From JAAXGI01 sp965206975 (GTDB lineage: Bacteria > Gemmatimonadota > Gemmatimonadetes > Longimicrobiales > Gaopeijiaceae), in NCBI GenBank assembly GCA_965206975.1, contig OZ242253.1, positions 930,001 through 994,000 on the forward strand: a stretch of DNA of 64,000 bases. Direction: 5' to 3'. Position numbers and translations under genes: made by a program. Each line of letters opens with the position of its first letter. Position 1 is the stretch's first letter. Below, piece after piece: positions 36,834-45,675 of this stretch. A model generated the notes under the pieces. It searched no databases and was not told the origin of the DNA. It saw only the letters and a program-made list of their open reading frames with translations.

Positions 36834-36864
36834 CGATTTGTGAGTAGTGTGTCGGGGGCCCGCC

Positions 36865-37351
36865 CGGCGTCGGGAAGACGCACCTCGCGATCAGTCTGGC
36901 GATCACGGCGGCGGAGAGCGGGCGCAGGGTCTACTACGGTACCTTGACGGACCTCATCGACTCACTCGAAGAGGCCGAGGCGGCCGGTCGGCTCAACCAC
37001 CGGCTCAAGACCCTCACCCACCCCGCGCTCCTAGTCGTCGATGAGATCGGCTACCTCCCCGTCACCCGGAGCGGCGCCATCCTGTTCTTCCAACTCGTCA
37101 ACCGGCGCTACGAGCACGCTTCGACCGTGCTCACCTCCAACAAGGGCTTCGAGCAGTGGGGAGAGATCCTCGGCGACGAGGTCATGGCCGCCGCGCTGCT
37201 CGACCGGCTGCTCCACCGCAGCCACATCGTCAACATCCGCGGCAACAGCTACCGCATGCGACGCCACACCCAACTCTCCAAGGCCATCCACCCGACCGCC
37301 TCCCGGGCCATCTCTGCGGAGCACTCCGCAAACGCCGAAGCCGGGGCATGA
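36865..37351 (+). pseudogene. istB: IS21 helper ATPase IstB, 3' part (interrupted)
   Basis: This part restarts in the Walker A motif (GVGKTHLAISLA) and continues through the Walker B-like LLVVDEIGYLPV near 37035, then TSNKGFEQWGEI, ending with the family C-terminus (DRLLHRSHIVNIRGNSYRM). It is open and undamaged, but has no start of its own because the serine-recombinase element separates it from the first 112 codons. ATG/GTG codons inside could give an N-truncated product without a P-loop. Confidence 0.88.
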
Positions 37352-37422
37352 TGGGTGTCCGGACTCCATCTGGAGCTCCCGCTCCGGTCGCTACGCTCCC
37401 TCCGCGGCAGCTCCAAAAAAAC

Positions 37423-37465
37423 TGTGCACTTTTCAATGGCCAGAAGTGTGCAGTTTTGAATGGCC
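37423..37465 (+). repeat. IS21 right-end tandem terminal repeats
   Basis: TGTGCACTTTTCAATGGCC (37423-37441) and TGTGCAGTTTTGAATGGCC (37447-37465) are two same-strand copies that are the reverse complement of the left-end repeats apart from a few mismatches. They lie within 2 bp of the presumed start of the next gene, so this IS end abuts or overlaps its start. Confidence 0.8.
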
Positions 37466-37466
37466 A

Positions 37467-38756
37467 TTGACAACTTTACCTTTTCTTACCACCTACGAAC
37501 CGCTGGGGACCGGCGAAGGGTCTCTGGACCCTCTCGGTGTATACCGGATCGCCGATCAGCTAGCCATCCAATTGGTTCCGGCCGTGCGCGAACGCATGCA
37601 GCGGATCCGGTTCTTGACTGCGATGGCGGTTGGCTCGCTACTGGTACAGGATCTGGAAGGCGACCCGCCCCATGGCGATGCCACGCCGCACCTCGTCTGG
37701 GAGTGGCTCGTCGTCGAGGCGCTAACGCGCGGGATGGCGGACGACGCGTCGATCTGGGGTGTTCCGGGAACCCATGTGACCCGGACGGCCCTCGCACAGC
37801 ACGGATATGTCGATGCCCGGAGCTACCTCAAGACCCCTCGTATCTTCGGCTTTCACGGGGTCTACAAGGCCCTCGCGGTCCATCTCGGGTTACTGGACGT
37901 CCACCTGGGCCCCGGGCCAAACGCGGAGCGCCTGGCCGCCGAATGGGCTCGGGGACTTGGAGAGGCCACCGGCACCAAGCCTGTCTTGAAGCGCTGGCAG
38001 ACGGCAGTGCGCTGCAGTCTGAACCACTCCCCACCACGCACGAATGCGCGTTGGTCAGCACGGGTGTGGCACGAACTCGCTCACGCATTCGCCCCCGAGG
38101 GGGCGAGAGAGAGCGAGAAGCGGTTCGTGCGCGAGTTGCTGCTATCCTCGGACGATCGGCAACTCGGTGCGCTTCCGGAGATTTGGCGGCTTCAGGTCAA
38201 CTACACAGACGATACGGTCCCGGAGGAGGCGCTACACGCCGACCTGAAGCGACATGCTCCGGAGTACGCCGCGCTCGTCGAGGCGATCGGTACCTATGAA
38301 GTATTCGCACGAGGCCTTCAGGACGCGTTCGACGTGCTTCGCGCCGAGGCCACGGGGCCAGATGCCCGGGGATATGTCGTCCCCAGCATTGCTCGCCACA
38401 GAGCGTTCCGGACGAGTGTCGATCAGCTCGACCGACGATTCGCAGCCGCACATCGGGCGCTGACGGAGATCACGACTACTGCCGGCTCACTTCATGACCT
38501 GTTCGACGAACGCTTCGGAAAGCTGGGGGAGCCGATGGATGCTGCGACATGTGCATTGGCGCTATGCGAGCGTCACGAGGCGGTTCAGCGGGCAAAGTCG
38601 GCCGAGGGGAAGCGGCCCTGGTTCGACCGCATCGGCGGCGATCGCATCTACATCCGCCAAGCTTATCGGACCAAGCATCCCGAGATCGCTCCAGCACGGT
38701 ACCTGCACTTCTATCGCGGCCGGCCGATCCGCCGTTTTTCGGCCGACTTGGCATGA
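37467..38756 (+). CDS. Unknown alpha-helical protein, first gene of a three-gene candidate defence operon
   Basis: About 429 aa, predominantly helical with no motif I can name. Near the N-terminus it has LDPLGVYRIADQLAIQLVPA, and near the C-terminus KRPWFDRIGGDRIYIRQAYR. The pattern reminds me of DUF6361-like proteins that precede phospholipase-D and helicase genes, but I am not sure. The start is uncertain: TTG at 37467 lies in the IS21 end, and homologous-looking sequence begins at EPLGTG a few codons later, so IS21 may have replaced the native start or promoter. The stop overlaps the next gene's ATG (ATGA at 38753-38756), so the two are translationally coupled. Confidence 0.65.
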   Translation: MTTLPFLTTYEPLGTGEGSLDPLGVYRIADQLAIQLVPAVRERMQRIRFLTAMAVGSLLVQDLEGDPPHGDATPHLVWEWLVVEALTRGMADDASIWGVPGTHVTRTALAQHGYVDARSYLKTPRIFGFHGVYKALAVHLGLLDVHLGPGPNAERLAAEWARGLGEATGTKPVLKRWQTAVRCSLNHSPPRTNARWSARVWHELAHAFAPEGARESEKRFVRELLLSSDDRQLGALPEIWRLQVNYTDDTVPEEALHADLKRHAPEYAALVEAIGTYEVFARGLQDAFDVLRAEATGPDARGYVVPSIARHRAFRTSVDQLDRRFAAAHRALTEITTTAGSLHDLFDERFGKLGEPMDAATCALALCERHEAVQRAKSAEGKRPWFDRIGGDRIYIRQAYRTKHPEIAPARYLHFYRGRPIRRFSADLA

Positions 38757-40861
38757 GGAAGCGCAAGCAAAGGGCCAAGAGTGGCACCATGCTCGAGCTG
38801 TGGCGGCCGCCCCCGAATGCCGGCGACCCCATCGGCTGTCTCGCGACAACCTACACGTTTACGCCTGGTCTCTTCGACGAGCAGTGCCTCGGCCGCTTCC
38901 TGGAGATCGAGTCCGAACCCGACCGAGAGGACCTGGCGTTTCTGGTCGAGCGGGAAAGCCGACTCGGCGGCGTCTACGCCGGTGTGTTGGTCGACGAAAC
39001 GCAGGCTGGCGTGGAGCACTCGCTCCGCTGGGATGTGCTGCCAGTGAGGATTCGGTCGGGCAAGCAGCACGCCAAGCTGAGTATCCTCGCCTGGAGCCAC
39101 CATATACGCATACTCGTTGCCTCCGCGAACCTCACGGAGCCGGGCTACCGGACCAACCAGGAGGTTGCCGCAACCATCGATCTGTCACCCGATGAATCTG
39201 ACCGAAATCTCCTGGGTGAGGCAATCACTTTCCTCCGTGGCCTGCTCACCTTTGTCCCAGGCGCACAGGTGAGCACGCCTGAGGTACAGAGGGCCTCTGC
39301 CTATCTGTCGCATGTGGCACGACAAGCTGAGGCCTGGAAGTGCCCGAGCCGCCAAGCCGTGGTTCGGCAGCATCTAATCTGCACGCTGCCCGCAGTCCAG
39401 CCGCACAGCGGCGCGCGCAGCAGCCTGAGCGAAGCTGTCGCTGCGTGCCGCAGACGTGGTGGCTCACCGCATGAGGCTTGGGTTGCATCACCGTTTTTCG
39501 ACGTGGATGACGACAGCGGCCGCGTGGCTGCTGCGCTCTGCAAGTCGATGGCAAGAGGCCGAACCCGTAAGATCCGCATTTGTGTCCCCGCAGTGGGTGA
39601 TGACGACGACATGGCCGTCCCGCGTCTGGCTGCGCCAAAGGCCATCGCGACGGCTCCAGTCACGTACCAGGGACACGTCACCGTCGCTGTCCTCCCGGAT
39701 GTCGACGAGGACAAGAACCGTCGGCAGTGGCACGCAAAGATGCTTGCGTTACGAGGAGACAGATACACGGCGCTCATGATCGGATCGTCGAACTTCACCT
39801 CCGCAGGGATGGGGACTGCACCGCACCGTAACGCCGAGGCCAATCTGTTAACGGTTGTCAAACGTGTCGCCTATGGGCGAGACGCGGGCAGACTCGAAGC
39901 GATATGGCCACGTACAGAACCGATCGTTGATCTGGATTGCGCAGAGTGGCTCGGAGCCCAACCGGAGATCGACGAGGAGGAGCGGGAGACTTCAACGTCG
40001 ATCCCCGCCGGGTTCGTGTCGGGCACCTATCGAGCGGGTGACGCACGAGAGATTGTTCTGCGGCTAGATCCAGAGGGCCTGCCGGACGACTGGCGCATCC
40101 ATGCATGCGGTCGGAATGAGAGGGCACTCCTGTGCAAGTCGACTTGGGAGGAGACCGACCGCGAGTCGGTTGTGAAGCTGACGTGGTCGCCCGAGCAGCC
40201 GCCCGCCCGACTCTTAATCTCGTGGGATGGCAACGAAGCCTTCTTGCCGCTGAATGTGGAGGACGAGCAGCGGCTCCCGCCTCCGGCGCAGCTTGAGCAG
40301 ATGTCGGCGGATGACATGCTTCGGATCCTGGCGGCCGCCGACCCGAGTGCCGCATTCCGCGCCTGGACGCGCGGTCAGCAGCCATCAGATTGGTTCGACC
40401 CAGACCTCGATTCGGCAACCCCTATCGACCTCGATCCGCTCCGTCGCTACGACTTGCGAGCAACCTTCCTTCATCGAATACGGCGGCGGGCACGCATTCT
40501 GGCGCAGCTTCGTGAGAAACTTCAGCGCCCCGTGTGGGGACGTCAGGCGCTCGAGTGGCGGTTGAGGGGGATGATCGGAATCGAGGCACTCGCCGAGCGG
40601 GTCGTGGGAGAAGTGGCTGCTCCCGATGGCAAGGGGGATGAGGCGTTGCTTACCCTCGCGGACTTGCTGATCATGCTGCGTGAAGTGGACTACGCTCCAA
40701 GCAACGGGTGCTTGTCAAAGCGAGAATTCAACACGGTCTACCGGACGTTTCTTCGCGAGCTGGCCGGGCGGCTGGAGGAGCAGGTTGCCACCCAACCGTC
40801 AGGCGTATCACCGGAGCTCGACGATTTCTGGCGGCGAGTCCTTGACCGATGCCAACAGTAG
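38753..40861 (+). CDS. Phospholipase-D-like protein with two HKD-type motifs
   Basis: The 702-aa protein has two PLD half-sites: HAK at residues 106-108 with SANLT at 124-128, and HAK at 327-329 with SSNFT at 345-349. Two such sites make one active centre in PLD nucleases and phosphodiesterases. The C-terminal 300 residues are of unknown type. PLD-fold proteins in defence operons (for example DrmC of DISARM) are thought to act as nucleases. Its stop overlaps the next gene's start by 13 bp and its start overlaps the previous stop by 4 bp, so all three proteins are probably made in fixed ratio. Confidence 0.8.
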   Translation: MRKRKQRAKSGTMLELWRPPPNAGDPIGCLATTYTFTPGLFDEQCLGRFLEIESEPDREDLAFLVERESRLGGVYAGVLVDETQAGVEHSLRWDVLPVRIRSGKQHAKLSILAWSHHIRILVASANLTEPGYRTNQEVAATIDLSPDESDRNLLGEAITFLRGLLTFVPGAQVSTPEVQRASAYLSHVARQAEAWKCPSRQAVVRQHLICTLPAVQPHSGARSSLSEAVAACRRRGGSPHEAWVASPFFDVDDDSGRVAAALCKSMARGRTRKIRICVPAVGDDDDMAVPRLAAPKAIATAPVTYQGHVTVAVLPDVDEDKNRRQWHAKMLALRGDRYTALMIGSSNFTSAGMGTAPHRNAEANLLTVVKRVAYGRDAGRLEAIWPRTEPIVDLDCAEWLGAQPEIDEEERETSTSIPAGFVSGTYRAGDAREIVLRLDPEGLPDDWRIHACGRNERALLCKSTWEETDRESVVKLTWSPEQPPARLLISWDGNEAFLPLNVEDEQRLPPPAQLEQMSADDMLRILAAADPSAAFRAWTRGQQPSDWFDPDLDSATPIDLDPLRRYDLRATFLHRIRRRARILAQLREKLQRPVWGRQALEWRLRGMIGIEALAERVVGEVAAPDGKGDEALLTLADLLIMLREVDYAPSNGCLSKREFNTVYRTFLRELAGRLEEQVATQPSGVSPELDDFWRRVLDRCQQ

Positions 40862-43725
40862 GTGATCCCTATCGCACCCCGCCCGAGCTGGTGCTCGGGA
40901 CCAAGATGAACGACCGCGTGCCTGTCGCTGACCAAACGCGCCAGCGCGCGGAGGTCGAGGCAATACTGGCGCGACTACGCCGACAGCCCGGTGTGATTCT
41001 TGCCGACGAGGTCGGCATGGGGAAGACGTTCGTCGCACTTGCCATCGCGTATTGCGTCGCCTCCAGAAGCGCCCGCGGATCTGTGGTGGTGATGGTACCG
41101 CCACACCTCATAGACAAGTGGGAGCAGGACCTCGCGACCTTCTGTGAACTCTACCTCGAGAATCGCCGCCCGGTTTGTCGCGACGGTGCGAGCGACGATG
41201 ATTTCTCCCCTCCCGAGGCCGTACGCTACGCTACGGCACGGCACAGTGTCGACCTGATGCGACTTCTCGACGATCCAATCCGCCAGCGGTGCCATCTCGT
41301 CCTGCTCGCTCAAGGCGCCATGTCTCGCAAGCAGACGGACAAGTGGGTCCGTCTGGCGCTGATTGCCAAGGCACTGAGACGGCACGGCCGAGGTCGTGCG
41401 GCACGGCTCATCAAGGTGAAGAAGCAGATTCACCGCTTCCTCGGCGAGCTTCTGTGGGCAATCGGTGAAGAGAAAGCGCACGCCTGGGGCCATGACCTGT
41501 GGAAAAGCCTTCTCAAGACAGATCCATCAGCGTGGAAGCGAATCTACAACGACGCCGTGCGCGACAAGCGGAGATGGCTGGATGATGATCCGGTACCCGA
41601 GTCGGTCGCATCCGCGCTCGATCGCGTTGACCTGCGGTCGCTCGCCCAAGCATTGAAACAGATGCCGCTCCGCGCTCGAGGCGGCCGGGAGCGGGTCACC
41701 GAACGTCTTGATGCTGCACGCGCTGCACTGAGGTCCGTCGAAGAGGTCCTCTGGAGGGATGTGCTCTCCCAAGCACACTGGAGGTCACCCCTGCTCATAA
41801 TGGACGAAGCGCACCATCTCAAGAATTCGAGGGCGTTGCTTGCCCGACAGCTTCAGTCTCCGGATTCCGCGCGCGATCTCCGAACTGGCGACGGCGCCAT
41901 GGCTCAGGCGTTCGATCGAATGCTGTTCCTCACGGCGACTCCGTTCCAACTCGGGCACCATGAGCTCGTCCGCGTATTGGAACGATTCGCTGACGTGCGA
42001 TGGGATCCCACCCAACTCGGAGAACGGGAGGTGTTCCTCGCCAAGCTCCAGACACTCGGCAAACATCTCGACGGTAGCCAACGTGCCGCGGTGGCTCTGC
42101 AGCGTCGCTGGAGTCGGCTGCCGCCTGAGGACTGTGAAAAGGATGCGGAGGCGTGGTGGGCCCGGATTCGGGGCTTGCCCCGGGACGACCTCACGAACCA
42201 CCAGCGCGCAGTCGTCGAGGGCTTCGAAGATGCGCGCCGTCGGCGAGACACAGCTGAAGAGGCACTCCGCCCGTGGATCGTCCGGCATAACAAAGGCACC
42301 CACTGGAGTGGGACCAAGGTTGAGCGCCGGCGACGCATCAAGGGAGCGGCAGTAGCAAACGGGACTGGCACTGCCGGGTTGTCAGTGCCGCAAGACCAGC
42401 TACTGCCTTTCTTTCTTGCCGCCCGCAGCGCGGTTAACCCGGGCAATGACCTACTGGGCGAGGCCCTGTGCTCATCCTACGAGGCCTTTCGGAATACACG
42501 AGAGCATCGTGTGCCTGAGCGCGATGAACATGACGACGAGACCGACAGTGTCGATCTGACGCATTCGGCTTGGTGCCTGGAACAATTCGATACCGCGCTT
42601 GAGCACTGTACTGGCAAGATTCACCCGAAGATCGCGGCAACGGTGCGAAGAGTCGTGGATCTCTGGGAAGCCGGGGAAAAGGTCCTCGTGTTCGCTTTCT
42701 ATCGGCAAACCTGTGCTGCACTTCGGGTCTACATCAGTGAGGAGATAAGGCGGCGGACCGCGGCCCTCGCCCGGCAGCGCCTCCGAAGAGTGGACGTCGA
42801 CCGCGTCATGGAGCGGATCCAGAACCGATATTTCGATCGCCCCGAAGCACCAGGCCGAAGGGCGCTCGCCCGTGCCCTCCGGACCATTGTGGATCGTCGC
42901 CGGGATGACCTCGTGGCCATGGGAGTACCAGAATCCCGCTTGGCGCAAACTATCGATGTCATGCGCCGGTTTCTCCGAGTTAGAACGACCTTGATACGCT
43001 GTTTCCCTCTCGATGAATACGAGGTGCTGGACCCGGTCACTGCTGTGGAGCGCTTGCTTGACAACGAAGACGCCTCAAGGGTGACTTGGCGGGAGAAGTT
43101 CCAAGGGTTTGTCGACTTTCTGACCGACCACTGTTCGGCCACGGAGCGAGGGGACTATCTGGACGCCGTAGCCGGGACGAGAACGGGTGGCATCCGCGTC
43201 GGTGCGGATCTTGTGGCAGAGAACGACGAGAAAAGGGGTGAAGGCGGTAGCAAGCAATCGACCGTCACGCTTGCCAACGTCCAGGTGGCGACCGGCACCA
43301 CGAAGCGCAGCACTCGCCTACGTCTCATGCGTGCGTTCAACACTCCGTTTTTCCCTGACATCTTCATCTGCAGCCAAGTCATGGGTGAAGGGGTTGACCT
43401 CCAGCGCTACTGCCGTCACGTCATCCACCACGATCTCGCGTGGAATCCGAGCACCATCGAGCAGCGAACTGGACGTGTCGACCGAATCGGATGTAAGGCC
43501 CAGGGACGCGAGCCCATCAACGTCTATCTCCCCTATCTCGCGGGTGCCGCCGATGAACGCCAGTATCGAGTCATGACCGAGCGGGAGCAGTGGTTTCGCA
43601 TTGTGATGGGTCAGGATGAGGTTGCCCGTGTGGTGACCGCCGATTCGACTGGGGTGGCCAGAGTCCCTCAAAGCATGGCGGACCAACTAAGCTTCGATCT
43701 GGAGCTGGATGTTAGCTATACGTAG
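40849..43725 (+). CDS. SNF2/SF2-type helicase
   Basis: The 958-aa protein has helicase motif I LADEVGMGKT at residues 51-60, motif II DEAH at 319-322, LTATPFQL (motif III) near 363 and motif VI EQRTGRVDRIG near 872-882, all intact. A long insert between the two RecA-like lobes (about 400-800) is helix-rich. It fits DNA translocases of the SNF2 group such as DrmD in DISARM. It is coupled to the PLD-like gene by a 13-bp overlap. ATG at 40849 is the start. DISARM partners drmA, drmB and a methylase are absent, so the operon is not ordinary DISARM. Confidence 0.85.
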   Translation: MPTVGDPYRTPPELVLGTKMNDRVPVADQTRQRAEVEAILARLRRQPGVILADEVGMGKTFVALAIAYCVASRSARGSVVVMVPPHLIDKWEQDLATFCELYLENRRPVCRDGASDDDFSPPEAVRYATARHSVDLMRLLDDPIRQRCHLVLLAQGAMSRKQTDKWVRLALIAKALRRHGRGRAARLIKVKKQIHRFLGELLWAIGEEKAHAWGHDLWKSLLKTDPSAWKRIYNDAVRDKRRWLDDDPVPESVASALDRVDLRSLAQALKQMPLRARGGRERVTERLDAARAALRSVEEVLWRDVLSQAHWRSPLLIMDEAHHLKNSRALLARQLQSPDSARDLRTGDGAMAQAFDRMLFLTATPFQLGHHELVRVLERFADVRWDPTQLGEREVFLAKLQTLGKHLDGSQRAAVALQRRWSRLPPEDCEKDAEAWWARIRGLPRDDLTNHQRAVVEGFEDARRRRDTAEEALRPWIVRHNKGTHWSGTKVERRRRIKGAAVANGTGTAGLSVPQDQLLPFFLAARSAVNPGNDLLGEALCSSYEAFRNTREHRVPERDEHDDETDSVDLTHSAWCLEQFDTALEHCTGKIHPKIAATVRRVVDLWEAGEKVLVFAFYRQTCAALRVYISEEIRRRTAALARQRLRRVDVDRVMERIQNRYFDRPEAPGRRALARALRTIVDRRRDDLVAMGVPESRLAQTIDVMRRFLRVRTTLIRCFPLDEYEVLDPVTAVERLLDNEDASRVTWREKFQGFVDFLTDHCSATERGDYLDAVAGTRTGGIRVGADLVAENDEKRGEGGSKQSTVTLANVQVATGTTKRSTRLRLMRAFNTPFFPDIFICSQVMGEGVDLQRYCRHVIHHDLAWNPSTIEQRTGRVDRIGCKAQGREPINVYLPYLAGAADERQYRVMTEREQWFRIVMGQDEVARVVTADSTGVARVPQSMADQLSFDLELDVSYT

Positions 43726-44043
43726 CGACCGCGATCACTTGCATAGGCACGGTCTCCGTGCCCACCAACTGCGGTCTTGCCCTCGCTTAGCTGCCGTCCG
43801 TAGACGAGATCCTCACTACCGCCTGCTCCCCCGCGTCCCGATCATCCACATCGACGCCCGCAGCTACAGACGCTGCGAGATCGACGCGTTGCTCAGGCTC
43901 TGGCCTATGTGGAGGCACGCAACGCACGGACGCCTACGGTCGTTCGGTGTGGACCTTGTCGAGCGCCGGTGGCGTCCTAGTGGCGCAGTGGGCTGAGCTC
44001 CTGAGAGCTCGTTCGTAACCGCAGCTCGTAGAGCAGGTTCTGG
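43726..44043. other. 318-bp region without a gene
   Basis: Convergent gap between the helicase gene and the trypsin-like gene. No open frame is convincing and no clear terminator hairpin was found. Confidence 0.4.
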
Positions 44044-44805
44044 TCATCCTCTTGGTGCGATGACCCCCTTGGCGTCTATGAGTCTTGCTTGGCGGGCGCG
44101 AATGATCTCGTACTCAGTGCTGGCCTCGTAGATGAACCCCGTGAGCTCAATTCGATTCTGGTCAGGAACGACTAAGAAACACGGTCCGCCGCTAACACCG
44201 CTCAACACTGGATTCGGCGGCAGCTCTTCGCCCTGAGGCCAATACCAATCTCCGGAATCCAGGCAGAGTGCTATGTGGTTCTCGGACCAGGCGGAGACGC
44301 TCGCGATGAAAGTCACGAAGTCGACGGACATCGTTGACGGATATTCGCCCTCCGATTGTGTACGACGGTTCACGGGGTAGCCGCCAAAGATGAGTCGGTC
44401 CTCGACCTTGATGGTTGGCGGTGGCCAGACTTCTGTCTTGTAGACCTTGTGATTATGTCCCCAGTGCTTCAACGTAAATTCAGGGATTCTGAACGTGGCC
44501 AGGTCCCAATGCTCGCTCCGATCAATGACATAGAGCATTGGGTCGAACGGTGCACTTCCAAGCTGGCAGAAGGTGTCATCGTGTTGGGCTTTGTGGCCCT
44601 CGTAGATCTGCAAGATGTGATTAGCCGTAACGCCGAAGATGGATTGAGGCGTGGCGATTACGCACATCGAACCGTTGCCTAGAATCTGACTACGGTTGAC
44701 TTCCCACCAGATCGGCACGCAGAACGACATCAACCTGTGACGAAGTATGGGCAGTATCCCGTTCCTCTCGGCTTCGTCGTACTTCTTGCGCTCGACCTTG
44801 TCCAT
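44044..44805 (-). CDS. Trypsin-like serine peptidase domain protein
   Basis: The 253-aa protein carries the order of a chymotrypsin-fold triad: His in GVTANHIL near residue 63, Asp in HWDLATFRIPE near 101 and Ser in SGVSGGPCFLV near 205, with GG after the Ser as in trypsin-like proteases. There is no signal peptide, so it would act in the cytoplasm. Such stand-alone peptidase domains appear in defence islands as effectors or regulators, often needing a partner to activate them; none is evident beside it. ATG at 44805 has only a weak upstream signal. Confidence 0.65.
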   Translation of the reverse strand: MDKVERKKYDEAERNGILPILRHRLMSFCVPIWWEVNRSQILGNGSMCVIATPQSIFGVTANHILQIYEGHKAQHDDTFCQLGSAPFDPMLYVIDRSEHWDLATFRIPEFTLKHWGHNHKVYKTEVWPPPTIKVEDRLIFGGYPVNRRTQSEGEYPSTMSVDFVTFIASVSAWSENHIALCLDSGDWYWPQGEELPPNPVLSGVSGGPCFLVVPDQNRIELTGFIYEASTEYEIIRARQARLIDAKGVIAPRG

Positions 44806-45097
44806 TCAAGACACTCAAGGAAGAATTGTGAGAATGTCACAACGCCATCGGAACCGCGAGGAGTCTTCCAATGCCGGGGGCAGTCGATCGCCGATCTGAT
44901 GGATGTGCGCCCATGTTGCCCTTACGAGCATTACACTACCTGAAGCTTGCCCCTCATCGCGCACAACAGAATATGCTGCACGGTCATGCCAAGTTATCCT
45001 AATCTCACCGGAGTGGATGTAGGCCGCATCCCGACCCGCGCCGCCTGACGCTCTCCTCGGCTACGTGCGGCTCTTCGACACCTCCGTATTCCGACGA
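44806..45097. other. Short region without a gene
   Basis: Region upstream of the trypsin-like gene. No gene, repeat or site recognised; it ends where IS21-type terminal repeats begin. Confidence 0.35.
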
Positions 45098-45099
45098 TG

Positions 45100-45150
45100 C
45101 CGATCACCAGTTCCGACAAGCCGATCAGTGATTCCGGAGCATGGCGATCA
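45100..45150 (-). repeat. IS21-type terminal repeats of a second, decayed element
   Basis: CCGATCA at 45100, CCGATCA at 45121 and GCGATCA at 45144, each about 21-23 bp apart and separated by TTCCG boxes, form the multiple-repeat end typical of IS21. The facing istB remnant (45536-45675) is on the minus strand, consistent with this being the downstream end of that element. The 380 bp between them contain no gene. Confidence 0.6.
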
Positions 45151-45535
45151 CCCTGGAGGAGCGGAGGTCCATAGCGGCGCTGGGGGGTCGGGTTACGGGG
45201 TTGAAGTTAGGGGTTGGAGTGGGTCTTCGTCGAGTGATGGGGCCTTCTCAGGTGTGTTGCGGGGACAGGCGAGGGCCGGTTTTCCGGAGGGGTAGAGGTA
45301 GGGCGAAGGGGTTCGGGCGGCCTCTACGGCGGGATTTTCGGGGCCTTGGAGGCTGGTTTGGCTCGGAACCGGGTCATTTGTCCCGGATTCGGGGGATTCG
45401 GAGGGATCGGGGCCGGTCGCAACGGTTGCTGGGCGGTCATACGGGCCGCTCAGAGCCGTCTTTGGGTCTTCTCGCCCCCATCGCAGGGGGAGGCGCGCTC
45501 CCGGAGGCATGCTTCAGCCCGGTTTTCCGGTGGGA

Positions 45536-45675
45536 TCAGGCGTGGCCGGGAGTGTAGTGGACTTCCTTGGTCGAGTCGTACAGCCTTCTCATCGATCCGC
45601 CCTTGAGGGTGATGCGGTGGGCATTGTTGAGCAGACGGTCGAGGATGGCGTCGCCGAAGGTGGGATCGCCGACGA
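45536..45675 (-). pseudogene. IstB C-terminal remnant (second IS21-family element)
   Basis: Only the last roughly 45 codons survive: VGDPTFGDAILDRLL, NNAHRITLKGGSMR and a short tail ending at the stop near 45536. This matches the C-terminal end of IstB. The upstream part has been replaced by an IS256 transposase fragment; the junction lies near 45671. It differs clearly from the istB at 33.9-37.4 kb. Confidence 0.7.

Larger units (their letters stand above)
34267..36864 (-). mobile_element. Serine-recombinase mobile element inserted in istB Walker A codons
   Basis: The element of about 2.6 kb is bounded by GGCCCGCC at 34259-34266 and 36857-36864. That octamer encodes Gly-Pro-Pro of the P-loop. 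It carries three minus-strand genes in tight order: a small DUF5372-like frame, a 50-codon frame and a large serine recombinase. The 8-bp repeat may be the shared crossover core or a target duplication. Weakly similar sequences (ACATACTGCACCAC inside the left end, ACACACTACTCAC read inward at the right end) may be recombinase sites. Confidence 0.8.
32721..37490 (+). mobile_element. IS21-family insertion sequence, interrupted by a serine-recombinase element
   Basis: The element carries istA and a split istB, plus duplicated terminal repeats at both ends, which is the IS21 design. Its left part starts near TGTGAGAATG at 32721. Its right part ends near 37490, judged from a loosely matching TTCTTACCA, so the outer limits are approximate. 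No target duplication was found. Without the 2.6-kb insertion it would be about 2.2 kb. Transposition is probably dead in cis because istB is split. Confidence 0.7.

Noticed and set aside
37467..43725. Calling the operon DISARM
   Set aside because: PLD and SNF2 proteins are DISARM-like, but drmA, drmB and the methylase are missing and the first gene does not match. It is left as an unnamed candidate system.
45141..45557. A 138-codon frame with Gly/Arg-rich sequence
   Set aside because: It lies inside the decayed IS21 end, and its composition is unlike a protein.
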